Below are positions 28,936-38,936 of a stretch of DNA of 64,000 nt, piece after piece (the first letter of the stretch is position 1; each line of letters begins with the position of its first letter). Source of the DNA: Caldilineaceae bacterium (GTDB lineage Bacteria > Chloroflexota > Anaerolineae > Caldilineales > Caldilineaceae); NCBI GenBank assembly GCA_022824025.1, contig JAJEBF010000003.1, forward strand, positions 248,001 through 312,000, in the 5' to 3' direction. The translations under genes were made by a program, and so were the position numbers. The notes beneath the pieces were generated by a model. The model was not told the origin of the DNA. It saw only the letters and a program-made list of their open reading frames with translations, and made no database searches.

Positions 28936-30012
28936 GTGAGTCGACTGAACCAAAGGCCGGCAGGACTCCATCTACAAGGTGTATCCAAACAGTTTGGCCC
29001 CAAGGATGCCCCCGTACGGGCCGCCCGTGACGTAACCCTGGAGGTTGACCACGGTGAACTTCTCGCCCTGCTGGGTCCCTCCGGCTGCGGCAAAACGACA
29101 ACACTGCGCCTGATCGCTGGATTTGAACGCGTCGACGCCGGAACCATAGAGATCGACGGCGCTCTCGTGGCAAGCAGATCCGGCCACCTGCAGCCCGAAA
29201 AGCGCCGTGTCGGCATGGTCTTCCAGGAGTACGCCCTATTTCCCCACGTCACCGTTCTTGCCAACATTCAGTTCGGACTTCGCCGAATGCGGGCAGACGA
29301 CAGAAAAGCGCGCACGAAGGAAATCGTGGAGTTGACCGGGCTGGCTGGCTTGGAAGAACGCATGCCCCACGAACTGAGCGGCGGCCAGCAGCAGAGAGTC
29401 GCTCTCGCGAGGGCGCTTGCTCCCAAACCCGCGCTCATTCTCCTGGACGAGCCCTTCAGCAACCTGGATGCCGGCCTGCGCGCCCGGGTCCGCACCGAGG
29501 TAAGCGACATTCTGCACGCTGCCGATACCACCGGAGTCTTTGTCACGCACGACCAGGAAGAGGCCCTCAGCCTGGTCGATCGGGTCGCCGTCATGCTGAA
29601 TGGCGCCGTGGTGCAGGTAGCGTCTCCTTATGAACTATATACCGACCCGGCCACAAAGGCTGTTGCCGAATTTATCGGCGACGCCAACTTCCTGCCCGGA
29701 ATCGGCCAGGGAGATACGATCGAGTGTGAGTTGGGCATTCTCGCTGCCCGCAGGCCGATACGCGGGCCCGTTGACATCCTTCTGCGCCCCGAAAACGTTG
29801 AGCTTCTCGTCGCGCAGCCAGGGCTTCCCGCTGCCCGCGTTCGCAAATCGCTCTTTTTCGGCCATGATCAGCTGATTACCGTGCAGCTTCCAACCGGAAC
29901 GTCTATCACCGCCCGGTCGGGCCCATCTGACGGCTTTATACCGGATCAACCGCTCCAGGTGGCCGTTCACGCGCCCGTCATCGCGTTCCCGCGCAACAAA
30001 AGCGGCAGCTAA
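28936..30012 (+). CDS. fbpC: ABC transporter ATP-binding protein (FbpC/PotA-like)
   Basis: A 358-residue ATPase of the CUT1/Fbp type, partner of the preceding permease. Walker A is LGPSGCGKTTT, the Q-loop GMVFQEYALFPH, the signature ELSGGQQQRVALARAL, Walker B LILLDEPFSNLD and the H-loop VFVTHDQEEAL. The C-terminal 110 residues form a TOBE domain (PVDILLRPENVELL), as in FbpC and PotA. It begins with GTG at 28936 and no clear ribosome site is seen, so it may depend on the upstream gene for translation. The zwf gene begins 59 bases after its stop. Confidence 0.9.
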   Translation: MSRLNQRPAGLHLQGVSKQFGPKDAPVRAARDVTLEVDHGELLALLGPSGCGKTTTLRLIAGFERVDAGTIEIDGALVASRSGHLQPEKRRVGMVFQEYALFPHVTVLANIQFGLRRMRADDRKARTKEIVELTGLAGLEERMPHELSGGQQQRVALARALAPKPALILLDEPFSNLDAGLRARVRTEVSDILHAADTTGVFVTHDQEEALSLVDRVAVMLNGAVVQVASPYELYTDPATKAVAEFIGDANFLPGIGQGDTIECELGILAARRPIRGPVDILLRPENVELLVAQPGLPAARVRKSLFFGHDQLITVQLPTGTSITARSGPSDGFIPDQPLQVAVHAPVIAFPRNKSGS

Positions 30013-30071
30013 TGCCCGTCAGCTGGCACAAGAATTGACCTATCAGGCGAGATGCAAGGAGGTGACTGAAT

Positions 30072-31703
30072 ATGAGCGAAGGAATCGTTCTTGAGGAAGT
30101 TCCTGACGTCCAGGCGCAGTTTCAAGTCTCAACGCCTGCCATGATGGTAATTTTTGGCGCATCCGGCGACCTGGCGAACCGCAAGCTGATCCCGGCAATC
30201 TACAGACTGTCGCAGCAGCGGCTCCTGCCTCCCAATTTCGTGGTTCTGGGCTACGCCCGCTCGCCGCTCAACGATGAAGAACTGCGCCTGCGCGCCCGCA
30301 ACAGCCTGCTTGCCAATCCGGAGGTCGATTTCCAAAGCGCCGACTGGGAGGCATTTGCCCCCCGGCTCTACTATATGTCCGGCGAATATGACGACGCCGA
30401 AGGCTTCAATCGCTTGCGCGAACGCATCGTTGATCTGGAAGACCAGTGGAATATCGGAGGCAACCGACTCTTCTACCTGTCGACCCCCCCTTCAGTTTAC
30501 GAGCCGGTCATCACATGCCTGGGATCCGCCGGCCTCGTTGCCCCGGTCGACAACCACTGCTGGACTCGAGTCGTCATCGAAAAACCCTTTGGCAGCGATC
30601 TGCATAGCGCCCACAAGCTCAACGATCACGTCCTCTCCGTCTTTGACGAAGAACAGGTCTACCGAATCGACCACTACCTGGGCAAAGAGACAGTGCAGAA
30701 TGTGCTCGTCTTCCGATTCGCCAACGGAATCTTCGAGCCGATCTGGAATCGCAACTATGTCGATAACGTCCAGATAACGGTGGCTGAAAGCATCGGTGTT
30801 GAGGGCAGGGGCGGCTACTACGAAAAGTCCGGCGCCCTGCGCGACATGATGCAGAATCATCTCATGCAACTGGTCTCGCTCACTGCCATGGAGCCGCCCA
30901 TCGCCTTTGACGCCAAAGCAGTCCGGGATCAAAAGGTCAACCTGCTTCAGGCCATCCGCCCGTTGCGGCCCGAAGAGGTGCCGAACTATGTCGTCCGCGC
31001 ACAATACGGGGCCGGCACAGCCGACACGCGGCCTGTTCCCGCCTATCTGGATGAGAACGGCGTCGCTTCAAATTCCACCACCGAAACCTATGTCGCGTGG
31101 CGCCTCGAAATCGATAACTGGCGCTGGCAGGGCGTGCCCTTCTATCTTCGTACCGGCAAAGCCCTTCCCAGAAAAGCGTCCGAAATCTCGGTCACCTTCC
31201 GCCGCGCGCCCCACCTGCTCTTCGACTCAGCCGACGGATTCGACGGCGCGACACGCCCACCCGAGGAGATTAATCAGCCATCCACCCTGGGCATGATACA
31301 GAACGGTGACAGCCTCAGCCGTAATGTCCTGACAATGCGCATCCAACCGGATGAGGGGATAACCTTGAAGACCCTGGCCAAACGCCCGGGCCCTTCCGTC
31401 AATCTGACTCCCGTCAACCTTGAGTTCACCTACGGCCACAGTTTCGGCGAACCGCCGGACGCCTACCAAAGGCTTCTTCTGGACGTCGTACTCGGAGACT
31501 CCACCCTTTTTACCCGGCGGGATGAGGTTGAGTTGGCGTGGCAGCGCATTACCCAGGTCTTGGACGGTTGGCAGATGCAGGAAGAGCTCGGCGCCAACGG
31601 CAGCGCCCCCTTCCGCCTGCCCCACTACCCTGCCGGAACCTGGGGCCCCGCAGAGGCCAATGCGCTGCTCGAACGAGAAGGACAGCACTGGGTGATCGAA
31701 TAA
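30072..31703 (+). CDS. zwf: Glucose-6-phosphate 1-dehydrogenase
   Basis: First enzyme of the oxidative pentose phosphate pathway: glucose 6-phosphate plus NADP+ gives 6-phosphogluconolactone. At 543 residues it is slightly longer than the usual 490-510. The NADP-binding motif is [20 protein letters not shown], the substrate motif [14 protein letters not shown] holds the catalytic His-Asp/Lys set, and [14 protein letters not shown] precedes it. The C-terminal domain has [13 protein letters not shown]. An excellent ribosome site, AGGAGGTGA, lies six bases before ATG 30072. The pgl gene lies 657 bases downstream on the same strand; gnd and opcA are not in the window. Confidence 0.96.
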   Translation: MSEGIVLEEVPDVQAQFQVSTPAMMVIFGASGDLANRKLIPAIYRLSQQRLLPPNFVVLGYARSPLNDEELRLRARNSLLANPEVDFQSADWEAFAPRLYYMSGEYDDAEGFNRLRERIVDLEDQWNIGGNRLFYLSTPPSVYEPVITCLGSAGLVAPVDNHCWTRVVIEKPFGSDLHSAHKLNDHVLSVFDEEQVYRIDHYLGKETVQNVLVFRFANGIFEPIWNRNYVDNVQITVAESIGVEGRGGYYEKSGALRDMMQNHLMQLVSLTAMEPPIAFDAKAVRDQKVNLLQAIRPLRPEEVPNYVVRAQYGAGTADTRPVPAYLDENGVASNSTTETYVAWRLEIDNWRWQGVPFYLRTGKALPRKASEISVTFRRAPHLLFDSADGFDGATRPPEEINQPSTLGMIQNGDSLSRNVLTMRIQPDEGITLKTLAKRPGPSVNLTPVNLEFTYGHSFGEPPDAYQRLLLDVVLGDSTLFTRRDEVELAWQRITQVLDGWQMQEELGANGSAPFRLPHYPAGTWGPAEANALLEREGQHWVIE

Positions 31704-32360
31704 GCGCGCTAGCGGCGCCCACAGCGTCCAAACAACCCTTCGCCCCGAAGTCGTCCTGCATCCGGGCGGCCTGCCGCGAGCAGCCTCCCTTCTGCGGGAA
31801 ATGACCCCCGCAACGCCCCCTGCCCTTCGCAGCGCCACGCCTTGCGGCCGCTCACCGTGCAACGCCGTCTCACTGCTCGCAGCCATCCCCAGACCACTGG
31901 CCACCTACGCCCGACCAAGTCCGCGCCGTCCGGAGTTGGCGTTGTCTGTAGACGCGGGCTGCAACTGTCAGTCTGAAGTCACAGAGGCAGCCTGGAACCC
32001 ACCCCCTTTCAGGACTGCGCACCAGGACTGCGCACCAGGACTCGCACAAAGGCCTCTCCGCTACCGGCCTGTGAGGTACTGGGCTATAATAGTGACCGTC
32101 CGGATCGCCGGGATCGTTGACCGCTTCCAAATAGCGGCGTCCCCGAGTAGAGGGACCTCTGCGTCTCCGACACCCAAGGCATGCCGTCAATCAGCAAGAG
32201 CGGGCGCCGAGCAACCACCGTTCGGGGCGCCTTTATTGGGAATGCAAGCCATTCCCATTGCTTCTGTCCAGCCTGTCCCGAAAGGCAGGAAGAGAAAGAT
32301 GGCGAAGTCGGGCGCAGCAACGCCGTAGCACCCGACCAATTTCAACGGAAACTGAATGTA
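31704..32360. other. Spacer between zwf and pgl with short direct repeat
   Basis: 657 bases without a recognisable gene. It contains a 13-base direct repeat (32011-32047) and a perfect TATAAT at 32085-32090, 270 bases before pgl, without a matching -35 box. The open frames present have low-complexity translations. Confidence 0.5.
32011..32047. repeat. 13-base direct repeat
   Basis: AGGACTGCGCACC occurs twice in tandem (32011-32023 and 32024-32036), followed by a degenerate third copy AGGACTCGCAC. Confidence 0.85.
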
Positions 32361-33152
32361 ATGACTATCGACAGCTCGAATTCCGACCGTGACTCCGTAT
32401 GCGGGCGGCGCCATGCCTGCTCAGATGACAACATTATCATCCAGCAAGACCGCACAGAACTCGCCGAAACCGCCGCCAGTATGATCCTGGCTGCATCGAT
32501 AATCAGTATCGCCCAAAGAGGCGTCTTCACGATCGCCCTCGCAGGCGGTTCCACGCCTGGCCCGGTGTACGAACGACTGACCACCCTTGCCGAAATCGAC
32601 TGGCCGCGCTGGCGCATCTTCTGGAGCGACGAACGGTGTGTGTCCCCTGCGCATGCCGACAGCAACTATCAAATGGCCCGTGAATCCCTTCTCGATCGGC
32701 TGCCGCAGGCCCCCGGCACAGTGTCGCGCCTGCGCGGAGAACTGCCGCCGCAGGAAGCCGCGCGCGTGTACGAACAGGCCATTCGGAAAACTGTCGCAGC
32801 GCCCGATTCAAACTTTCCCCGCTTCGACCTGATCCTGCTTGGAATGGGTGACGACGGCCACACCGCCAGTCTGTTTCCAGGTTCGCCGGCGCTGAACAAC
32901 ACCAAAGACCTGGTTGTCGCCGACTTTGTCAGCAAGCTCACTGCCAATCGTCTGACTTTCACCTATCCTCTTATCAACGCCGCCCGCCACGTCTTGATCC
33001 TTGTCAGCGGGTCATCCAAGGCAGACGCGCTGGTTTCAGCGCTGAATGGCCCCCATAGGCCAAATGAGTTGCCTGTTCAGGGCGTAAAACCGGTGGACGG
33101 CCAGCTAAGATGGCTTGTTGATGCCGACGCCGCCCAGAGCTTGAGTCAGTAG
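32361..33152 (+). CDS. pgl: 6-phosphogluconolactonase (DevB type)
   Basis: Hydrolyses 6-phosphogluconolactone, the product of Zwf, to 6-phosphogluconate. The 263-residue protein shows the DevB/NagB-like landmarks TIALAGGSTPGPVYERL, IFWSDERCVSPAHADSNYQM (active-site region) and LILLGMGDDGHTASLFPGSP. The C-terminal part has LTFTYPLINAARHVLILVSG. ATG 32361 was chosen because the family's first strand begins about 27 residues later; an in-frame extension to 32181 has no homology-like features. The ribosome site is weak (GGAAAC). It follows zwf, as is common, though the gap is large. Confidence 0.93.
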   Translation: MTIDSSNSDRDSVCGRRHACSDDNIIIQQDRTELAETAASMILAASIISIAQRGVFTIALAGGSTPGPVYERLTTLAEIDWPRWRIFWSDERCVSPAHADSNYQMARESLLDRLPQAPGTVSRLRGELPPQEAARVYEQAIRKTVAAPDSNFPRFDLILLGMGDDGHTASLFPGSPALNNTKDLVVADFVSKLTANRLTFTYPLINAARHVLILVSGSSKADALVSALNGPHRPNELPVQGVKPVDGQLRWLVDADAAQSLSQ

Positions 33153-33184
33153 GTTCGTGCCTTCCCCTCCAGGAGCGTGTCTTT

Positions 33185-35776
33185 GTGAATATCGTAGGCA
33201 ATATCTCCGTTCTTCCACCTCTTCCCCAACCCATCAGCCGCCTACAAGAACTGGCGTACAACCTCTGGTGGACCTGGAATCCTGACGCGCAGGACCTCTA
33301 CGCATCAATTGACTGTAAACTGTGGGAGCAAGTCAGCGAGAATCCAGTCAAGTTCCTTCGAACGGTCTCCTTGCGGCGCCTGCAAGAAGCTTCCCGCGAT
33401 CCCGGCTACCTTCAGCGGTACAGTTCGGTCATTCAGAAATTCGACAGCTACATGGCTGAAGGATCCGACACCTGGTTCAAACGTCATTTTCCCGGTAAAC
33501 AAGACGAGCTGATCGCCTATTTCAGCGCAGAGTTTGGCCTCCACGAAGCCCTGCCAATCTATAGCGGCGGCCTCGGAATCCTCAGCGGAGATCACTGCAA
33601 AGAAGCCAGTGACATGGACCTGCCCTTTGTCGGGGTAGGTTTCCTCTATCCGCAGGGCTACTTCACACAACAGATAAACGCCAAGGGCGGCCAGGACGCA
33701 ATCTACGAAAAAATCGACTTCTCTGAGGTGCCGGCAACACAGGCCGTGGATCCGGAAGGCAATCCAGTCGTCGTCCACGTCGATCTCCCTGGCCGAACCG
33801 TCTATGCCAAGGTTTGGAAGATCCAGGTGGGGCGCGTCCCTCTCTATCTGATGGATACGGACGTAGAGCAGAATGCCCTCCAGGACAGGGAGCTGAGCGC
33901 CAGGTTATACGGCGGCGATCGGGAAATGCGTATCAGCCAGGAATATGTGCTGGGCATCGCCGGCGTGCGAACGCTCAGGGCTCTGGGCTATGAACCGACA
34001 GTTTGGCACATGAACGAAGGCCACAGCGCATTCCTCAGCCTCGAACGAATCCGGGAGCTGGTCCAAGGAGGAATGGAATTCAACGCGGCGGCCGAAATCG
34101 TGCGAGCCGGCAACATTTTTACCACGCACACCCCCGTAGCCGCCGGTCATGACGCCTTCCCTCTCGAACTGGTCGACAAATTCTTCTGGCAATATTGGGG
34201 CCAGATGGGCATCGACCGGGAAGGATTCCTCGCGCTTGCCCGCCACGAGCACGAATGGGGCGCCGAATTCAGCATGACCGTTCTGGCGTTCCGCCTGAGC
34301 GCCTACCACAACGGCGTCAGCGCGCTGCACGGCGAAGTTTCGAGGAGAATGTGGAGCCATCTCTGGCCAGGCACGCCGGAAGCCCAGGTCCCAATCGACC
34401 ACATCACAAACGGTGTGCACACAGAGTCATGGCTTGCCCCGGAATTACGGGACCTGTTCAACTGTCACTTCAAAGCAGACTGGCTTGAAGAAGCCGACGA
34501 CATGAGGGCATGGGCAGGGATCGCCGAAGTCCCCAGCGAAGAACTTCGAGCGGCTCACCAGGCATGCAAAGAAAGACTCGTAAGTTTCCTTCGCGCACGT
34601 CTGAAACGGCAGCAACTGCGCCAAGGCGAAGGATACTCCAAACTTGCCATGACAGATAGCGTGTTTGATCCAAATGCGCTGACCCTGGGTTTCGCCCGCA
34701 GATTCGCGACGTATAAGCGCGCCACACTGATTTTCCATGACAAGGAACGTCTCAAACGACTCCTGAACGATCCGGAGCGGCCTGTCCAGCTCGTCTTCGC
34801 CGGCAAAGCCCATCCAGCCGACGACTATGGCAAGGCGTTTATCGAGCGCATCTACCGGTTGAGCCAGGAACGCGATTTCTACGGCAAGATCGCCATCGTC
34901 GAGAACTATGACATCAACGTCGCCAGACACCTGGTCGGCGGCGTCGATGTCTGGCTCAATACGCCTCGACGGCCCTTCGAAGCCAGCGGGACGAGCGGCC
35001 AAAAGGCGGCCATAAATGGCGCGCCGAATCTGAGCATTCTCGACGGGTGGTGGCGAGAAGGCTATAACGCCAAAAATGGCTGGGCAATCGGAGAAGAGCG
35101 CGAATATAAGGATGAGGATACCCAGGACGAGGCCGACGCCCTGAGCCTTTACACGATCCTGGAGCAGGAGGTTGTTCCTGAGTACTACGAACGCCCTCAA
35201 GACTGGACGAATCGCATGCGCAGCGCAATCGCGTCCTGTGGGCCCCAGTTCAGCATGAGACGCATGTTGGCGGAATACACCCGAAAATTCTACGTCCCCG
35301 CGATGGAAAGCGGCAACGCGTACAGCGCCGGCATCGGAGAAACAGCGCGACAGATCTCCCGTTGGAAGGAATACGTTCGCAGAGAGTGGCAAACGGTATT
35401 CGTGACCGTGCCCCATCTCCCCCCTTCACAGGCGAAGACCGGCCAACCGATCGAGATTGAGGCCCAAGTCTGGCCGGGAAGGCTCTCAGCAGAGGATCTG
35501 GCGGTCGAAATGGTTACATTCGTGGCCGCGGAAGATGAAAATGCCTCGCGGCAAGGGGAGGCGCCGAACCAGCCAATCGCCTTGCAGACGCTTTCCATGC
35601 AGTGCGCGATGGCTGGCCAAGAGGAGCCTGGCCACGATCCGCATGACAACAGCGTTCGTTTCCGCGGCCTCTTTGTGCCAGAGGAAACTGGCAAGTACAG
35701 CTTCGGTGTGCGCGTGCGGCCCTATCACCCGGCGCTCATCCATCCACTGGAAATGGGCCTGAGCGTCTGGGCCTGA
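33185..35776 (+). CDS. glgP: Alpha-glucan (glycogen/maltodextrin) phosphorylase
   Basis: PLP-dependent GT35 enzyme that releases glucose 1-phosphate from alpha-1,4-glucans. Its 863 residues and N-terminal domain ([17 protein letters not shown]) match the 'alpha-glucan family phosphorylase' branch with a DUF3417 N-terminus, shorter and distinct from E. coli MalP. Core blocks are [70 protein letters not shown] and the PLP-lysine motif [23 protein letters not shown] 33185 has AGGAG nine bases upstream. It starts 32 bases after pgl, so glycogen breakdown and the oxidative pentose route look coexpressed. Confidence 0.94.
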   Translation: MNIVGNISVLPPLPQPISRLQELAYNLWWTWNPDAQDLYASIDCKLWEQVSENPVKFLRTVSLRRLQEASRDPGYLQRYSSVIQKFDSYMAEGSDTWFKRHFPGKQDELIAYFSAEFGLHEALPIYSGGLGILSGDHCKEASDMDLPFVGVGFLYPQGYFTQQINAKGGQDAIYEKIDFSEVPATQAVDPEGNPVVVHVDLPGRTVYAKVWKIQVGRVPLYLMDTDVEQNALQDRELSARLYGGDREMRISQEYVLGIAGVRTLRALGYEPTVWHMNEGHSAFLSLERIRELVQGGMEFNAAAEIVRAGNIFTTHTPVAAGHDAFPLELVDKFFWQYWGQMGIDREGFLALARHEHEWGAEFSMTVLAFRLSAYHNGVSALHGEVSRRMWSHLWPGTPEAQVPIDHITNGVHTESWLAPELRDLFNCHFKADWLEEADDMRAWAGIAEVPSEELRAAHQACKERLVSFLRARLKRQQLRQGEGYSKLAMTDSVFDPNALTLGFARRFATYKRATLIFHDKERLKRLLNDPERPVQLVFAGKAHPADDYGKAFIERIYRLSQERDFYGKIAIVENYDINVARHLVGGVDVWLNTPRRPFEASGTSGQKAAINGAPNLSILDGWWREGYNAKNGWAIGEEREYKDEDTQDEADALSLYTILEQEVVPEYYERPQDWTNRMRSAIASCGPQFSMRRMLAEYTRKFYVPAMESGNAYSAGIGETARQISRWKEYVRREWQTVFVTVPHLPPSQAKTGQPIEIEAQVWPGRLSAEDLAVEMVTFVAAEDENASRQGEAPNQPIALQTLSMQCAMAGQEEPGHDPHDNSVRFRGLFVPEETGKYSFGVRVRPYHPALIHPLEMGLSVWA

Positions 35777-35850
35777 TCCGTAGTTGGCGATTCCCCCCAG
35801 ATCGCCGCCCACCGGCGCTCAATGAAGAAGCGCCACTAGAGGAGGATACG

Positions 35851-36759
35851 ATGAGAGTACTGATTGCTGGAGGAACAGGTCTGATCGGTTCGGCATTGGC
35901 TGCCAATCTGCTCGACAGCGACTGGGAAGTGACAGCTCTCACAAGGTCCCCTGATCTCCCCCAGTCAGGAAAATTCAAGCGCGTGGAGCTGGTAAAGTGG
36001 GATGGCGAAACGCCCGAAGGTTGGGGCCACCTTGTTTCACAAGTGGATGCCATTGTAAACCTTGCAGGCGAGGGGATTGCAGACGGACGTTGGACGCCAG
36101 AGCGCAAAGCCAGGATTCGGGAAAGTCGAAAAAACGCCGGTCAGGCCCTCGTGTCCGCGCTGCAAAATGCGGACGCCGTCCCGAAAGTGCTGATTCAGGC
36201 TTCCGCCGTGGGGTACTACGGGCCTTGCGCCGATCAAGAACTGACCGAGCAGGCCCCGCCAGGCACAGATTTCCTCGCGCAAGTTTGCGTCGACTGGGAG
36301 GCCTCGACTGAATCCGCCGAATCCATGGGTGTACGGCGCGTTGTCGTACGCACAGGCGTTGTTCTCAGCGATCGCGGCGGCGCCCTGCCCAAAATGGCTC
36401 TGCCCTTCCGCCTGTTCGCAGGCGGCCCGCTCGGCAGCGGCCGTCAGTTCTTTCCCTGGATCCACATCGCCGACGAGGTGGCCGCCATCCGCTTCCTCAT
36501 TGAGAACGACGCTGCCGCCGGCCCTTACAACCTCGCTGCCCCCAACCCGCCCCGCAACAGAGATTTCGTGCGCGACCTGGGACGAGCAATGGGTAGGCCG
36601 TCCCTTATGCCGACTCCCTCCTTTGCGCTCCGAGCTCTCTTCGGCGAGATGTCCACCGTCCTCCTCGATGGCCAGAGGGCAGTGCCGGCTAGCCTGCAAA
36701 GAGGGGGTTTCGCCTTCACTTACCCCCACGCCATTGCCGCCCTGCAGGACTTGGTCTAG
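35851..36759 (+). CDS. TIGR01777-family epimerase (YfcH/SulA-like SDR)
   Basis: A 302-residue atypical SDR of the YfcH/TIGR01777 family. The NAD(P)-binding motif [16 protein letters not shown] is at residues 5-20, followed by [19 protein letters not shown] and [19 protein letters not shown] (the GYYG tyrosine). It ends with [18 protein letters not shown] and a DUF1731-like C-terminus ([19 protein letters not shown]). A strong site GGAGG lies five bases before ATG 35851. The family's reaction is not well defined; in cyanobacteria and plants relatives affect cell division or plastid biology. It stands between glgP and a membrane protein gene. Confidence 0.92.
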   Translation: MRVLIAGGTGLIGSALAANLLDSDWEVTALTRSPDLPQSGKFKRVELVKWDGETPEGWGHLVSQVDAIVNLAGEGIADGRWTPERKARIRESRKNAGQALVSALQNADAVPKVLIQASAVGYYGPCADQELTEQAPPGTDFLAQVCVDWEASTESAESMGVRRVVVRTGVVLSDRGGALPKMALPFRLFAGGPLGSGRQFFPWIHIADEVAAIRFLIENDAAAGPYNLAAPNPPRNRDFVRDLGRAMGRPSLMPTPSFALRALFGEMSTVLLDGQRAVPASLQRGGFAFTYPHAIAALQDLV

Positions 36760-36869
36760 CATGGGACTTAACGGAGCGGGCGCCGACTTCCTGCAAAAAA
36801 GGATCCCACAAGCCTGCCTCGGAGAGGGCCGCTTCTGCCCGGCGCATCCATTCCAGGAGGTGAGCGGAA

Positions 36870-37940
36870 ATGCTAAGATCAGCTGCTGATTCTCCTCAGC
36901 AAACAGCAGGATTGAGTGCGAGTCCTGAAGAGGCATCAGGACCCGGCAGCGATTCCAAAACGACTGCCTCCCTCATCCTCTGGGCCGGTATCGCCTTTAG
37001 CGCACTGTTCACTCTGCTCATCTGGGCGCTGGACTTCCGGCTGGCCAGCATCGAGTTGCTCCCCGATACCGGCGCCAGCTGGTACTATTGGAAACTCCCC
37101 TCACCAACTTTCTGGACCCGCGCCACCTCTTGGGGTTTCTACCTCGCCCACCAGTTCGCTATCTGGGCCATTATTTACTATGCCCAAAGCTATCGCAGGC
37201 ATCGCTATACCAAGGGGCTGCACAAGGCCAACATCTGGGCCCTGGCGGTTAATGCCGCGTTTATCTTCCTTCACCTGATCCAGACTTACATCTGGTATGA
37301 CGGGTTAGCTCAGGACACGCCAATCTTTAGCAGCCAGGGAGCCGTAATCGTTCTCCTTGTCTGGGTCCTCCTGATGGAAAACAACCGCCGCGGACAGTTC
37401 TTCGGCCGTCCGGCCCCCTTCTCGAAGGAGATCGTCCGCTTCGCCCGCACCTATCACGGTTACTTCTTCGCTTGGGCCATCATCTACACTTTTTGGTTCC
37501 ACCCGATGGTCTCAACCTCGGGACATCTGATCGGCTTCTTCTACATGTTCCTTTTGCTGCTGCAAGGCAGTCTCTTCTACACGCGGATCCATACCAATAG
37601 ATGGTGGACCTTCGCCCTGGAGGGCACCGTGCTTGTACACGGAACACTGGTGGCCGTCATGCAGGGCAATGGGCTTTGGCCGATGTTCCTCTTCGGATTT
37701 GCCGGGATCCTTGTCGTTACGCAAATGTACGGTCTGGGCCTGTCGCTTCCCTATCGCCTTCTCATCCTCGGCGCCTTCGTTGGCTCCGCGCTTCTGGTTT
37801 ACGGTAACTTCGGCTGGTACCGGCTAAACGAAATTGTTCGTATCCCGCTCATCGAGTACGCCTCCGTCTTTGTTCTGGCAGGGATCTTCTGGCTCGGACT
37901 TCGGATTGCACGGATCGTACGGCATATGCGCAGCGTGTGA
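36870..37940 (+). CDS. Polytopic membrane protein of unknown function
   Basis: A 356-residue protein with a 30-residue hydrophilic N-terminus and roughly nine to ten membrane helices. Aromatic-rich stretches occur, such as SWYYWKLPSPTFW and FARTYHGYFFAWAIIYTFWF. Charged residues sit in short loops (YRRHRYTKG, ENNRRGQFFG). No transporter or enzyme motif is recognised. AGGAGG nine bases before ATG 36870 supports the start. The menA gene begins 34 bases after its stop and crtO-like follows, so it may be a partner in quinone or carotenoid metabolism or in membrane homeostasis; this is only positional inference. Confidence 0.72.
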   Translation: MLRSAADSPQQTAGLSASPEEASGPGSDSKTTASLILWAGIAFSALFTLLIWALDFRLASIELLPDTGASWYYWKLPSPTFWTRATSWGFYLAHQFAIWAIIYYAQSYRRHRYTKGLHKANIWALAVNAAFIFLHLIQTYIWYDGLAQDTPIFSSQGAVIVLLVWVLLMENNRRGQFFGRPAPFSKEIVRFARTYHGYFFAWAIIYTFWFHPMVSTSGHLIGFFYMFLLLLQGSLFYTRIHTNRWWTFALEGTVLVHGTLVAVMQGNGLWPMFLFGFAGILVVTQMYGLGLSLPYRLLILGAFVGSALLVYGNFGWYRLNEIVRIPLIEYASVFVLAGIFWLGLRIARIVRHMRSV

Positions 37941-37974
37941 TGCCGACAAACTTTTACCATTCACGGCGCCGAAA

Positions 37975-38934
37975 ATGAGTCAACACCAGCCCGATCAAGG
38001 CGCTGCCGACGACGTAGCCCGCAAAGACGACAATGGGTCCTCCCGGCCAGGACGAGCGCAAAGGAAGCTCCGGATTTGGCTGCTTGCCGCCCGTCCAAAG
38101 ACGCTCCCGGCCGCAATCTCGCCCGTGTTGGTCGGGACGTCGCTGGCCTGGGCTGACGGCCGCTTCTCGCCGGCGCCTGCCCTGGCGGCAACGGTCGGCG
38201 CGCTCCTGCTGCAAATCCTCTCAAATTTCGCCAACGATTACTTCGACTACGTCAAAGGAGCGGATACCAGGGAACGGCTTGGCCCCACGCGCGCCCTGGC
38301 CGCCGGTCTGCTCTCCGCAAAGGAGCTTCGAGTCGGAATCGTCGTTACCGCCGTCCTGGCGATACTCGTCGGAGTCTATCTTGCGCTGGTTGGCGGCTGG
38401 CCTATCGTGGCGATCGGCGTCGCCTCCCTGCTTGCCGCCGTCCTGTATACCGGGGGCCCGCTTCCCTATGGCTATCACGGCCTGGGGGATCTGTTCGTCT
38501 TTGTCTTCTTCGGGCTTGCCGCCGTCTGCGGAACCTACTTCGTGCAAGCCGGGACGATTTCGGCGCCAGTATTTCTTGCCTCAGTACCCGTCGGCCTCCT
38601 GATCACCGCCATTCTCGTTGTCAACAACCTGCGCGACCTGGACACCGACGCAAAGGCTGGCAAGCGCACGCTGGCCGTGCTGATCGGCCCCCGCTCTACG
38701 CGCCTACAATTCATCGCCCTGCTCGCGCTGGCCTATGGTTCCACGCCTGCCCTCTGGCTGATCTATGGCCACGGCCCCGCCGTTCTCCTGCCATTTGTCA
38801 GCCTGCCTCTCGCTGTCCGAAGAGCCGTTTCAATGTATACCTCCAGCGGTAAAGAGCTCAACCCCGTCCTGGCCGCGACCGCGCAACTGTCATTGCAGTT
38901 CAGCCTGCTCCTTTCTCTCGGCATCCTTCTCTGA
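37975..38934 (+). CDS. menA: 1,4-dihydroxy-2-naphthoate polyprenyltransferase (MenA)
   Basis: Membrane UbiA-superfamily prenyltransferase that attaches a polyprenyl chain to DHNA in menaquinone synthesis. It has 319 residues and about nine helices. The first Asp-rich motif is FANDYFDYVKGADT and the second NNLRDLDTDAKAGKRTL, both characteristic of MenA and not UbiA. The N-terminal block WLLAARPKTLPAAISPVLVG is also diagnostic. ATG 37975 was chosen because it leaves a short hydrophilic leader; a longer in-frame start at 37834 overlaps the upstream gene. No clear ribosome site is seen. The crtO-like gene starts two bases after its stop. Other men genes are not in the window. Confidence 0.92.
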   Translation: MSQHQPDQGAADDVARKDDNGSSRPGRAQRKLRIWLLAARPKTLPAAISPVLVGTSLAWADGRFSPAPALAATVGALLLQILSNFANDYFDYVKGADTRERLGPTRALAAGLLSAKELRVGIVVTAVLAILVGVYLALVGGWPIVAIGVASLLAAVLYTGGPLPYGYHGLGDLFVFVFFGLAAVCGTYFVQAGTISAPVFLASVPVGLLITAILVVNNLRDLDTDAKAGKRTLAVLIGPRSTRLQFIALLALAYGSTPALWLIYGHGPAVLLPFVSLPLAVRRAVSMYTSSGKELNPVLAATAQLSLQFSLLLSLGILL

Positions 38935-38936
38935 CA

